Assembly (NCBI RefSeq): GCF_000172555.1
Contig: NZ_ABOX02000005.1
Span: forward strand, 62,001 to 126,000
Length of the DNA: 64,000 nucleotides
Direction: 5' to 3'
Origin: Pedosphaera parvula Ellin514
GTDB taxonomy: Bacteria; Verrucomicrobiota; Verrucomicrobiia; Limisphaerales; Pedosphaeraceae
Part shown: in pieces, positions 17,710 through 26,481 of the stretch
Layout of the letters: the number at the start of each line of letters is the position of its first letter
How positions within the stretch are numbered: position 1 is the stretch's first letter
The notes under the pieces: generated by a model
What the model was told of the DNA's origin: nothing
Seen by the model: only the letters and a program-made list of their open reading frames with translations
Database searches by the model: none
Program-made: the position numbers and the translations under genes

Positions 17710-17933
17710 TTCATGATATAGGGTGGCTATTGGAGGAGAAATAGAGTTGCCTCGAAACCTCCCATACACGAATCATGAGGTAAGGATAATATTCAGATCC
17801 GAGGTCGATCTTTGTCTTTTTGTTATGCGAATGGTTGTTGTTTGATGTTGGAATTCCGAATTTGACAAAGTGACGCGTTTCCGGGGCCAGGAAACCCAGG
17901 TTAGCCTGACGTGCATTCAGTCCCCTTTATAAC

Positions 17934-18632
17934 TTATTGATTTGAAACCAACGCGCCGGATTTCTTCAAGGATGCCGTGGTCTCAGTGGCAGGGGGAACT
18001 TTGTAAGCGGTATAGCTCTTGGGCAAACCAATCATACGCTCAAGCCAGATTGATGCCTGAGGGAACATTCCGTTGAACTCATTTCGATCGATCAATCTCA
18101 GTTCAGCGAGGACCGAGTCCAATGTCTGTTCCGATGGCCTTTGGAGCCATCCCCAGATGGTGTAATTGCGCAGGAGACGTTTCTGGACTGGTTTGGAAAG
18201 CCAATGAATGAATGGAGTAAGGTAGTGCGGTTCGATAAGGCATTCCCGCGCGGGTGTTTGCACCCAGTAACCCCGCCCCACACGTTGTGCTTCACGGGCG
18301 AATGCCTGTTGCTTTTCGAATGTTCCCAAATGTTCAATCACACTGTTGGAAAAGACGATGTCAAAGGATTTATCTTCGTAGTGTAAATCAGTGCCATCGC
18401 CCTGCACAAACTCCTGGTTTGCCGTCATAAAAGACCGGTCATACGAGCAAAGAGGATGGGTGTTCAACAAAGTGATATGAGATTGGATTGGTATGTCCCG
18501 CCAGCAAAGTGGATATCCACCGACATCAAGGATTCTCGTTTCCCTGGTGGGTTGAAATGTTGAGAGAAATTTTTTAACACGCCGCCTTCGAAAAAACGGC
18601 GAGATTTTGGAACTAATACTAAAGATTGTCAT
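17934..18632 (-). CDS. Class I SAM-dependent methyltransferase (Methyltransf_11)
   Basis: The start ATG 18632-18630 is preferred because an AGGAG lies six bases before it; the longer frame to 18668 lacks this. The 232-residue protein has the SAM-binding motif I RILDVGGYP at about residue 34, the acidic block FVQGDGTDLHYEDKSFDIVF, and NSVIEHL typical of the Methyltransf_11 fold. The C-terminal part (KPVQKRLLRNYTIWGWL) resembles methyltransferases found with cell-surface glycan genes. The substrate is unknown. It is not obviously in an operon. Confidence 0.82.
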   Translation of the reverse strand: MTIFSISSKISPFFRRRRVKKFLSTFQPTRETRILDVGGYPLCWRDIPIQSHITLLNTHPLCSYDRSFMTANQEFVQGDGTDLHYEDKSFDIVFSNSVIEHLGTFEKQQAFAREAQRVGRGYWVQTPARECLIEPHYLTPFIHWLSKPVQKRLLRNYTIWGWLQRPSEQTLDSVLAELRLIDRNEFNGMFPQASIWLERMIGLPKSYTAYKVPPATETTASLKKSGALVSNQ

Positions 18633-19157
18633 GTACTCTCCTGTTTTAACGTCATTGATGGCATGCAAAAATTTGGTTGTTGCTTCCCTGATTCAGATCA
18701 TCCCGAAAGAACTTCCAAACTAATTGTCACGCTCGATACCTGCCTTGTGTAAGAGGTCTGGTAATTATACATCGCCCGACGATCATTCTCAAATTTCTTT
18801 TTGCTGTTGGCATGAACAGATCGGTTTTCGACTCGGAACTATTTGGCAACTCCGTCGGAAGAAGTTTTCTTTCAACAATCAATGACAGAGGAGCGGGCAA
18901 AAGAAAGCTGCGAACGTCACATGCAAAAACTTGCCGTGCTGTGAGGCGTTTCAGCAGGCTGCGGGTTGCGAAACCGAACGCCAATTAAAAAGTGAACCAG
19001 GTGTGATGTCGGGATGCGAAATCACTTTTACAGTGTGGAGGGATGGGGCGGACTTGCTTCCAGCGATCGTAGGCGGTTCATTCGCTGCCTTCCGGAAGCG
19101 GCAATCTGACTAACACGATTTGGGAGTTAAACCAGTTGATCAATGCCATGCAAATCA
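18633..19157. other. Gene-poor gap, no feature recognised
   Basis: This stretch of about 525 bases between the methyltransferase and yjbQ has no frame with recognisable protein similarity, no repeat and no obvious terminator. Short frames on both strands (for example one ending at 19113) look random. Together with the yjbQ relics on either side, it may be decayed sequence. Confidence 0.5.
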
Positions 19158-19577
19158 CTATTCACCTATGATTTTAACTAAAACCCGCTTGCGCCGACGA
19201 CCATCAAACTCGCCATAGAAAATCTGTTCCCACGGGCCAAAATCGAGCTTGCCCTTTGTGATGGCGACAACGACTTCCCGGCCCATGATTTGTCGTTTCA
19301 TATGGGCATCAGCGTTATCTTCGCCCGTTCGGTTGTGATGATATTGGGAAGTGGGGGCATGGGGCGCCAGTTTCTCCAACCAGACTTCGTAATCATGCAA
19401 GAGTCCTTCCTCTGCATCATTTATGAAGACCGCCGAAGTGATATGCATGGCATTCACCAGGCAGAGTCCTTCAGACACACCGCTTTTTCGCACCAGTTCG
19501 TCAACAGTGTTGGTAATATTCACAAATCCTCTTCGATTGGGAACTTCGAACCACAAATGCTCAGTGAGAGATTTCAT
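19158..19577 (-). CDS. yjbQ: YjbQ family protein (UPF0047, secondary thiamine-phosphate synthase)
   Basis: The protein has 139 residues, full length for the family. The conserved blocks are all present: [40 protein letters not shown] and [20 protein letters not shown]. Family members have been reported to show weak thiamine-phosphate synthase activity; the physiological role is unsettled. It is cytoplasmic and a single gene. Two decayed partial copies lie at 16768-16889 (C-terminal half) and 24910-25017 (N-terminal half), all on the same strand, suggesting an old multiplication of this locus. Confidence 0.88.
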   Translation of the reverse strand: MKSLTEHLWFEVPNRRGFVNITNTVDELVRKSGVSEGLCLVNAMHITSAVFINDAEEGLLHDYEVWLEKLAPHAPTSQYHHNRTGEDNADAHMKRQIMGREVVVAITKGKLDFGPWEQIFYGEFDGRRRKRVLVKIIGE

Positions 19578-19799
19578 GCTGTTCTGAATAGCAGAGGTGG
19601 TTCCGTTTGAGAATCGGCATTTGACCTTATTAAAGTTGCAAAGCCCTCACCACGGAAACTAATACCTCGTGATTTACGGTAACTTCTTCCCGTCCGGCGT
19701 GCGCGGTGTTGGCAGGAGTACTGGAGAAGAGGCGAAGGCTTGAATCGTGCTTGCCGCAGCAAACCTGTTGTTTGACAAAAAGTCGCGCAACATGAAATA

Positions 19800-22181
19800 A
19801 TGCACATTGTGAACCCCTTCGTGACTTACACGGAACGAAAAAACCGTCGTTTTTTCGTGCCAAACCGCATGACCACAAACTGTCCATTCAGCAGTCCAAG
19901 GGGCGCGGGTTCGCTTCGAGCGTTGTCCAAAGGTGCACCCGTCCTGGCTATCACCCTCTCCCTGTTCGCTGGGGTTTTTCCCAGCTCCGCGACAACCTTC
20001 AACTGGAACCAATCCGCTCCGGCTGCTTACAACAGTTCCGCGAATTGGACGCCGAATGGGGTTCCGGGATCGGCGGACGTTGCGACCGTCGGCAACGGCA
20101 CGACTCCGAACGGTTCGGTGCTCTACAACAACGCGGTTTTTGCTTACGGGCTGAACGTGCTTCAACTTGGCCAGTCGGTTGCCGGCAATGGCACGTTCAA
20201 CATGAGCGCCGGCGCATTTGGGATCACTAATAACAGTGGTAATGGACTGGCGATCGGCAACGCCGTGGGTGCCTTCGGCTATTTCACGAACAGCGGCGGG
20301 GCACTCACAATCCAGAGAAACGGAGCCGGTGAAACTTATTATCGGGACGTGTTTCAACTGGGGGCCGTCGCGGGTGGCACGGGTTTTTTCACCTTGAACA
20401 GCGGTACGGTCACCTGCCTGGGCGGCATTGAAATTGGCACTGGAGGCATTGGCACTCTTACCGTCAATGGCGGGACGCTGATAGGCAACGGCTGGTTCGG
20501 CCTGGGGCGCGGCGGCAGCGGGAGCGGTTGGGGCATCTTCAAGCTGACTGGCGGCACGGTTTATCTTTTACGTAACCCAAACACGGATAATGGAGCCAAT
20601 GGAATTTCATTCTGCCAGGGCGGGACCAATGGCACTGCCAATATTAGCGGTGGGACCGTTTACTGCCCTGTAATCCGAATGCACGTAGGGCCGGGCAGCG
20701 CCTTCACGGATTGGGAGAACCTTAATGTTTCCGGCGGGAATATTTACCTTGGCATCGGTGGCGTTTACGACGCCAACGGGGCTGGCACTCACAACACCGC
20801 CATCAATCTTTCGGGCGGCACTTTCCATACGGCAAACCTTGCCAATAACAGCGGTGGCACGCTGGGCACGAATTCAATTATTCCGGGCGGCGCGGACTGG
20901 TCCTGGGCTTCGAGTCTGCCTGCTACGCTGACAACCAGTCCCGGTCCCGGCACCGTCACCTTCGCGCCCGAAGCGACGCACACCATCACCCTGAACGCCG
21001 CATTTTCCGGCGCTGGTAATCTCACGTTGGACGGCCCTGGCACGCTGGCCATGGGTGCCGCCCACACGTACGTGGGTAATACCATTGTCAAGCAGGGCAC
21101 GCTGGCGTTCGTTGGCGCGGGCGGGTTGGTCAATAGTCCAAGTATCATCCTGTCCGCCGACTCAACGCTGGATGCCTCGGGTGCATCATCGAATTTCGTT
21201 TTGGGGGTGAGCCAGACGCTGACCAACAGCAGTTCGACGGCAACGCTCAGCGGCTATCTCAATGCCGGCGCAGGCACGGTATCGTTGCTCTATACCTCGG
21301 GTGTTCCCGCGTTCACGGTTGTGGGCGGGGCTCTGGCCCTGGCCACCAACACGGTGTTCAAGATCAACAACACCGGCGCGCAGCTCGGGGCCGGGAGTTA
21401 CAAGCTCATCTCGGCTGGCTCCGGGGGGCTGGTGTCGGGAGTCGGGCTGCCACCGGTGGCCGTGAACGGCGGTGGCGCCGCGTCGGGGCAATACGTCTCG
21501 TTAAATGTTACGGGCAATGAGCTTTACCTCGTCGTCACAAACGACCGGCCACCGGTGGTCGCGAGGAACGTGAGTTTCGACCTGCTTCCGGGAGCCACAT
21601 GGCAGGCCGCGATCACCAATCTTGCGACCATGGCCGGGTGGAGCGATCCTGATGGCGACACGGTGAGCTTCAGCAGTGCAGGCCCGTTCAGCGCAGCTGG
21701 CGCGAGTGTCACCAGTGACAGCAATTCTATTTACTTCAACGGACCGCTGGCAGCGGATGATTATTTCTCTTATACCATCACTGATGGCAAGTTGACCGCC
21801 AGCGGCCTGGTTTACCTGCATGTGTTGAATCCCACAGCGGTGATTCCCAGCGAAACAAACAATGTAATCTCGCTGGACGGCTCCTGGCGCTTCTATCTTG
21901 AGCGGCTTGCGAACTACTGGTCCGGCTCGGTGCCAAATATTTCGATCGTCGATTCGAGCCAGCCATTCCAGCGGATGGATTACGTCGAAAGCCCGGGTTG
22001 GACCAACATAGCGGTGCCGGGCAATTGGGAGATGGCAGGATTCTCACCGGCAACCTATTTCGCTCCCGGACACCACCTCCCGGCCTGCACCGGGATTGGT
22101 TTCAAGTGCCGGCTTCGTGGCAGGGGCGGCAGATCTATCTTTACTTCGATGGCGTCCAGACCAGCGCACAGGTGTGGGTAA
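19800..22181 (+). CDS. 5' part of a frameshifted beta-solenoid + GH2 glycosidase gene
   Basis: This frame of 793 residues holds the front of a very large secreted protein. The start may be ATG 19800 or, better for a signal peptide, ATG 19869 (MTTNCPFSS, hydrophobic APVLAITLSLFAGVFPSSA). Residues to about 520 are Gly/Asn/Thr-rich beta-strand repeats, including an autotransporter-associated unit (NLTLDGPGTLAMGAAHTYVG). A cadherin-like domain follows (NVSFDLLPGATW...WSDPDGDTVSFSS...FSYTITDG). The GH2 sugar-binding domain then begins (VISLDGSWRFYLE; NIAVPGNWEMAGF). Around 22068 the homology leaves this frame and continues one base earlier in the frame of 21998-24856; the last roughly 35 residues here are out of frame. 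Confidence 0.8.
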   Translation: MHIVNPFVTYTERKNRRFFVPNRMTTNCPFSSPRGAGSLRALSKGAPVLAITLSLFAGVFPSSATTFNWNQSAPAAYNSSANWTPNGVPGSADVATVGNGTTPNGSVLYNNAVFAYGLNVLQLGQSVAGNGTFNMSAGAFGITNNSGNGLAIGNAVGAFGYFTNSGGALTIQRNGAGETYYRDVFQLGAVAGGTGFFTLNSGTVTCLGGIEIGTGGIGTLTVNGGTLIGNGWFGLGRGGSGSGWGIFKLTGGTVYLLRNPNTDNGANGISFCQGGTNGTANISGGTVYCPVIRMHVGPGSAFTDWENLNVSGGNIYLGIGGVYDANGAGTHNTAINLSGGTFHTANLANNSGGTLGTNSIIPGGADWSWASSLPATLTTSPGPGTVTFAPEATHTITLNAAFSGAGNLTLDGPGTLAMGAAHTYVGNTIVKQGTLAFVGAGGLVNSPSIILSADSTLDASGASSNFVLGVSQTLTNSSSTATLSGYLNAGAGTVSLLYTSGVPAFTVVGGALALATNTVFKINNTGAQLGAGSYKLISAGSGGLVSGVGLPPVAVNGGGAASGQYVSLNVTGNELYLVVTNDRPPVVARNVSFDLLPGATWQAAITNLATMAGWSDPDGDTVSFSSAGPFSAAGASVTSDSNSIYFNGPLAADDYFSYTITDGKLTASGLVYLHVLNPTAVIPSETNNVISLDGSWRFYLERLANYWSGSVPNISIVDSSQPFQRMDYVESPGWTNIAVPGNWEMAGFSPATYFAPGHHLPACTGIGFKCRLRGRGGRSIFTSMASRPAHRCG
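19835..19858. other. 10-bp perfect hairpin at the start of the beta-solenoid/GH2 gene
   Basis: ACGAAAAAAC, a CGTC loop, then GTTTTTTCGT. It lies between two possible start codons of the following gene (ATG 19800 and ATG 19869). If the downstream start is used, the hairpin is in the leader 10 bases before the ATG. It resembles a terminator stem with A and T tracts and could act as an attenuator; this is inference. Confidence 0.6.
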
Positions 22182-24856
22182 ATGGCCAGCCGGCAATGGT
22201 GAACGAGCCGAGCTGGGGCATCAGCAATTATCACGACAGCGGTTGGACTGGATTTCAGGTTAATATTACTTCGCTCGTGAACCTCGGCACGACCAACCTC
22301 CTGGCCGTTCGCGTCGTGAAAAAATCACCCTCGGTCGATCTGGACTCCGGCGATTATTTTACACTCGGAGGCATTTTCCGGCCGGTGACTCTTTATTCCG
22401 TTCCCCAAACGAATTTTGCCGGCGTCCAGGTGCAAACTCATCTGCTTGCCAATAACCAGGCCGAGGTGGATGTGTCAGCAGATGTGACTCAGGGTGACGC
22501 CTCAACGCCGGTTGTAATGACTCTTAATGGCGTGACGACGGTGACGAACGCAGCCAATGGGAAAGCGGTTTTTACCCGGATTCTAAACCAGCCCCAACTG
22601 TGGTCCGCGGAATTTCCCAACCTTTACGGTTTGACGTTGCAGTTGAAGAACCCGGCGGGACAGATTACCGAAACCGTTTCCAACCGCATTGGCATTCGCG
22701 AGTTGACGATCAGCAATGCCGTTGTGCTGTTGAATGGCGTTCCGGTGAAGTTTGCGGGCGTCTGCAATCATGATTCTACCGCAACCGTAGGCAACGCCAT
22801 GGGGCCGGACGATTGGAGGCGGGACATCCTGATGATGAAGGCCGCCAACATCAATGCGATCCGCACCACTCACTATAACTTCGGCTCAGGATTCTACGAT
22901 CTTTGCGATGAACTCGGGATGTACGTGGCGAACGAACTGCCGTATTGCTGGGTCAGCTCCGTAGGCGATCAGGGCATGACCCCTGCCTTCCAACAACGCG
23001 CGCGGGAAGTCATTCGGCGAGACAGGAATCATCCCTCCGTGGTGATTTGGGCAATTGGCAACGAAAATAGCGCCGGCACAAACCTGCAGGTCGTGGCCGA
23101 TCTGGTGAAAACCCTCGATCCCACCCGTCCACGCCTCGTCTCCACTTTTGACGCTTCCAAGTACAACGTCGAACTTTCTGATCGGCATTATCCTTCTCCG
23201 GCGACGATGCAGAGCGACGGCGCCTCCGCGACGGTTCACCCCTGGATTTACCTGGAGCAGCCAAACACCTGGGACATACGTCTGGCTGCCGATGCGAGCG
23301 TCTGCGAGCAATGGGGCATCGCCCAGCAGCGCGTGTGGAACGTTTGCCTGCAGTATGACACTATTGCGGGTACGTTTCCTTTCGAATGGTCCGATCGCGC
23401 CCTGGCTGATCCAAATTCCGACGCGAGTTACCAGCAATACCAAAGCACCGGCGTTCAATTGCTATATTCATTCCCGGCGACGGGCATTCACATCTTGAAG
23501 TGCAAAGGCATGGTGGACGGTTTCCGAAATCCACGGCCGAAAGTTTATGAGGCGCAGATGGTCTATTCGCCGATCCAGGTCAGCAACGCGCTCACGGTGT
23601 CGTCCGGGCAGGTGTCGTTCCCCGTTAAAAATCTCTATTCCTTTACTGACTTGTCTTACCTGACAACGGCCTGGCAGTTGCAGCGCGGCGGGGTGACGAT
23701 CGCCTCCGGCACCACCAATGTTACCCTGCCGCCCAGAAGCAGCGGTACCGTGCGAATTTCTGTTCCTGCTGATGCCTTGGCCTATGCGGATGCCTTGCGA
23801 GTCGATTTCAATCACCCGGATGGCCGGGATATCGTGGCTCATCAATTCACTTTGGCTAATGCCGCGCCCACCTCACCGGATCCCGCGTTGCCGGCTGGAC
23901 TGCCAATCCCGACGTTCAATCTTATCACCCGGCAAACCGTTTCTGATCCGGGCTATTGGACCAAGGTATTGCGTTATCCCGCCTCGCTCACGGGCGTCAC
24001 GCTCACGCCGGCCAACGCCACCACGCTTGGGCAACTGCAAAGTCTCTCGGCCACGGTCATCGGTGGATCCAGCGGCAGCCAAGTGCTGGGGCAGATCCAG
24101 GCGCAATATGCGAACAATCAGTTTTCCTATACCTTGCAATGGACCGCCAGCAGTGCGGAGGTGCAGGAAGTGGGTTGGATCTTCCAGATGCCATCGAGTT
24201 ACGACCATTTCTCGTGGGACCGTGATACACGCTGGACCGTCTATCCGCCTTTGAGCATCGCGCGCGCCACCGGCACCGCCACGCCCGATTCGACCAATGT
24301 GGACATCACGCGCATGGACCTGCCGAACGCCTTCGACTTCAACTCGACCAAATATGATTGTAATTGGGCCAGCCTGGCTACTGGAACAGGTGCCGGGCTG
24401 ATGTTGAGCTTTGATCCGTCTCAACGTTTCCACTGCCGGGCGGGCGGGGGAAATGGCGGTAACTACCTCCTGTACGTCAACCAGCAGGTCAGCCTCCCAA
24501 ATGACTTTACCATGCAAGTAGTGCCCGATCTTATCCTGACACTTTCATCCGGCAACGTGCTTCAAGGCAGCTTTGACGTCGGTTCCGTGGCTGCGGGTGG
24601 GGGCACGTCGTCCTCCAATGCCGTTGCGAGCGTGACCAACGTAACTCCCTTTGCCACGGCTTCGGGAGGCGGGGTTCAATTTGCCCTGACCTTCAGCGCC
24701 GTTGTTCACAATAGTTTCAGCGTATGGGCATCCACCAATTTGGTGAATTGGATCTGGGCCGGACCAGCGACCGAGTTCAATCCTGGCCAATATCAATTCT
24801 TCGATCAGACTTCGACTAATCTGCCGTCCCGCTACTACCGCGTTTCCTCTCCTTGA
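21998..24856 (+). CDS. 3' part of the frameshifted gene: GH2 beta-galactosidase-like catalytic domains
   Basis: True homology starts near 22070 (GLHRDWFQVPASWQGRQIYL), finishing the jelly-roll sugar-binding domain begun in the previous frame; residues before that are out-of-frame. Next come the Ig-like GH2 domain, then the TIM barrel with FAGVCNHDST, INAIRTTHYN and RNHPSVVIWAIGNENS, whose Glu is the expected acid/base. The nucleophile is probably the Glu in ASVCEQWGIAQ. GH2 enzymes hydrolyse beta-galactosides, -mannosides or -glucuronides; the specificity here is unknown. The C-terminus (FSVWASTNLVNWIW...SRYYRVSSP) is the YYR-type tail also seen at 13814. With the 5' part it forms one secreted polysaccharide-binding and -cutting protein of about 1,660 residues. 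Confidence 0.82.
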   Translation: MDQHSGAGQLGDGRILTGNLFRSRTPPPGLHRDWFQVPASWQGRQIYLYFDGVQTSAQVWVNGQPAMVNEPSWGISNYHDSGWTGFQVNITSLVNLGTTNLLAVRVVKKSPSVDLDSGDYFTLGGIFRPVTLYSVPQTNFAGVQVQTHLLANNQAEVDVSADVTQGDASTPVVMTLNGVTTVTNAANGKAVFTRILNQPQLWSAEFPNLYGLTLQLKNPAGQITETVSNRIGIRELTISNAVVLLNGVPVKFAGVCNHDSTATVGNAMGPDDWRRDILMMKAANINAIRTTHYNFGSGFYDLCDELGMYVANELPYCWVSSVGDQGMTPAFQQRAREVIRRDRNHPSVVIWAIGNENSAGTNLQVVADLVKTLDPTRPRLVSTFDASKYNVELSDRHYPSPATMQSDGASATVHPWIYLEQPNTWDIRLAADASVCEQWGIAQQRVWNVCLQYDTIAGTFPFEWSDRALADPNSDASYQQYQSTGVQLLYSFPATGIHILKCKGMVDGFRNPRPKVYEAQMVYSPIQVSNALTVSSGQVSFPVKNLYSFTDLSYLTTAWQLQRGGVTIASGTTNVTLPPRSSGTVRISVPADALAYADALRVDFNHPDGRDIVAHQFTLANAAPTSPDPALPAGLPIPTFNLITRQTVSDPGYWTKVLRYPASLTGVTLTPANATTLGQLQSLSATVIGGSSGSQVLGQIQAQYANNQFSYTLQWTASSAEVQEVGWIFQMPSSYDHFSWDRDTRWTVYPPLSIARATGTATPDSTNVDITRMDLPNAFDFNSTKYDCNWASLATGTGAGLMLSFDPSQRFHCRAGGGNGGNYLLYVNQQVSLPNDFTMQVVPDLILTLSSGNVLQGSFDVGSVAAGGGTSSSNAVASVTNVTPFATASGGGVQFALTFSAVVHNSFSVWASTNLVNWIWAGPATEFNPGQYQFFDQTSTNLPSRYYRVSSP

Positions 24857-24909
24857 GAATTTGCTGCCGACGCTTAGGGTGATGTGCATGGCTGTGAAAG
24901 GCAGAGGCC

Positions 24910-25017
24910 TTACTGAACGCCACTTTTTCTGCCGAGTACTTCGACGGTGTCGGTGAGGTTGATGAAACCTCGGCGATTGGGGACTTCGAACCAGAGATGT
25001 TCGGTGAGGGATTTCAT
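24910..25017 (-). pseudogene. Truncated N-terminal fragment of a yjbQ-like gene
   Basis: The 35-codon frame from ATG 25017 reads [20 protein letters not shown] and LTDTVEVLGRKSGVQ, then a stop. The intact yjbQ begins [20 protein letters not shown] and [15 protein letters not shown]. The remaining roughly 105 residues are absent. Similarity also runs about 20 bases upstream of the ATG. In the surrounding gap (24857-25332) I see nothing else. Confidence 0.88.
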
Positions 25018-25332
25018 GCCGTTTTGGATATCAGACTTGTCGGGGCTGAGAAGGAATTCGTTAATCGCAAAACTTGCTGGTAACGGATTGCCGCAAAGGC
25101 AAAAATAGTTGATCGCCGTGTGGAGAGGCGGAGTTATTTTCCCTTGCACGAGAGGTGCAACGGCTGCAGTGCAGAAATTTTGGGGAGCTTCGTAAGTTAA
25201 CACTTTGCTCACAACAATTCGGCGTGTGAATCTTTATCCTCAGACAAAATGCGAGGCAGTTTATAGAGTAAATCTTGACAAGCACCCTCAAAAAAAATAT
25301 AAGGGAATCCGGTAGGTGCATTCCTGGGTTTC

Positions 25333-26442
25333 ATGGCCATGGCGGATTTCCATTTTCATAATGATGATCGTTACGTCCTGAACTACTGTGCAAAGTACTT
25401 GGGGCGTTTCAACACTGATCGGCGACACTCATACGGGAGCGGCGCGGAAGCCCCGCGAGATCGCATTGCCGAAGCCTGGCGCTTTCCGATTATCGATACC
25501 TACGGAGGGGGCGCTTCGGGGATAACCGCGGCTGCAAGTTATCAGGATTACAACCAGGTCACTTTTGTTTATGCGGGGGCGGATACACAATCGCCAGGCA
25601 GCGTGGCGGTGATTGGCACGTTCGCCACGCTATACGATCCGATCCCTCTCCAGCGGGTGCAGTTTGAGGGCGAGGACACGAGATATTGGTCGTTGGCCTA
25701 CGCGGTGCCGAAGGGACAAGTCCATAACTATCGCTTTGTGGTGGATGGATCTTACCCAATAAATGATCCGGTGAATCCCCAGGAAACGGCGACAGAAAAT
25801 GGCGCTGTATGGTCAAGCTTCTTCACGGATGGCTTTTCGTCCCCTCTGGTGCTGGAAAAGTGGGAGATCGCGCTGCTTTACCGTCTCACCGCCGGCATCC
25901 TGCCATTTCAAACTGCTGACGGAACAAATTTTCTGGATCGGTTCTATAACTATCTGGACCGGCAGAAACAAGCGGATCTGTATAACAACGTCTACCGGAT
26001 GGATAATTCGGTGGGCGAGATTAATTACATCGATAATATTTTGGCGCGCGAAGAACGCCATCACCTCGCGGATTATAAGACCTGCCTGCGACAGATTGAT
26101 CGTATTCTTAGAACCCGGAATCCTTATACCGAGCCATCACGCATGAGTCGTGAGTTATACTTCGCTCTTTATGATGAGATGGCCACGGATCGAGTTGATG
26201 GCTGGGATTACGCGCTGTACGGCAGCCCGCAATATTTTCTGTATTTGCTGCGACGTCACGTTGTAACGGGCGCGTTCTGCCATCCCAAGTATGGAGGTAA
26301 CGCCGGTGCGGCGGGTTGGGCATATTTAAGCGACCAATATCGACTTCCTTCACCGGCACCCGGGAAGCATGGGGCGACGCTATTCGATTGGCGTCGCGCG
26401 ATGGAGTCCCCGCTCGGGGTCAATTCGGATTATCTCGGCTGA
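25333..26442 (+). CDS. CBM48-like domain fused to a gluconate 2-dehydrogenase subunit 3-like domain
   Basis: The protein has 369 residues. The start is ATG 25333 or 25339. Residues about 75-155 (VTFVYAGADTQSPGSVAVIG, YWSLAYAVPKGQVHNYRFVV and DGSYPINDPVNP) look like a CBM48/AMPK glycogen-binding beta-sandwich. From about 175 the protein is helical and ends with GAFCHPKYGGNAGAAGWAYL, close to the GxxxxPxYGGN signature of gluconate 2-dehydrogenase subunit 3. In known systems subunit 3 is a small Tat-signal partner of a GMC flavoprotein; here no Tat signal is seen, so the complex may be cytoplasmic. The GMC gene follows after 39 bases. A CBM48 fusion to this family is unusual and suggests that the dehydrogenase acts on, or is tethered to, an alpha-glucan. 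Confidence 0.75.
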   Translation: MAMADFHFHNDDRYVLNYCAKYLGRFNTDRRHSYGSGAEAPRDRIAEAWRFPIIDTYGGGASGITAAASYQDYNQVTFVYAGADTQSPGSVAVIGTFATLYDPIPLQRVQFEGEDTRYWSLAYAVPKGQVHNYRFVVDGSYPINDPVNPQETATENGAVWSSFFTDGFSSPLVLEKWEIALLYRLTAGILPFQTADGTNFLDRFYNYLDRQKQADLYNNVYRMDNSVGEINYIDNILAREERHHLADYKTCLRQIDRILRTRNPYTEPSRMSRELYFALYDEMATDRVDGWDYALYGSPQYFLYLLRRHVVTGAFCHPKYGGNAGAAGWAYLSDQYRLPSPAPGKHGATLFDWRRAMESPLGVNSDYLG

Positions 26443-26481
26443 TATTAACGGTTTGGCGTTGGAAAGGTTCTGGAGTAGATC

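Noticed and set aside
18931-19113. Short plus-strand frame upstream of yjbQ
   Set aside because: It shows no similarity I can recognise, has an unlikely composition (several Cys, no domain) and no ribosome-binding site.
22060-22105. Programmed -1 frameshifting between the two GH2 frames
   Set aside because: The overlap lacks a slippery heptamer and a downstream pseudoknot that I can see. A random one-base loss or sequencing error is simpler.
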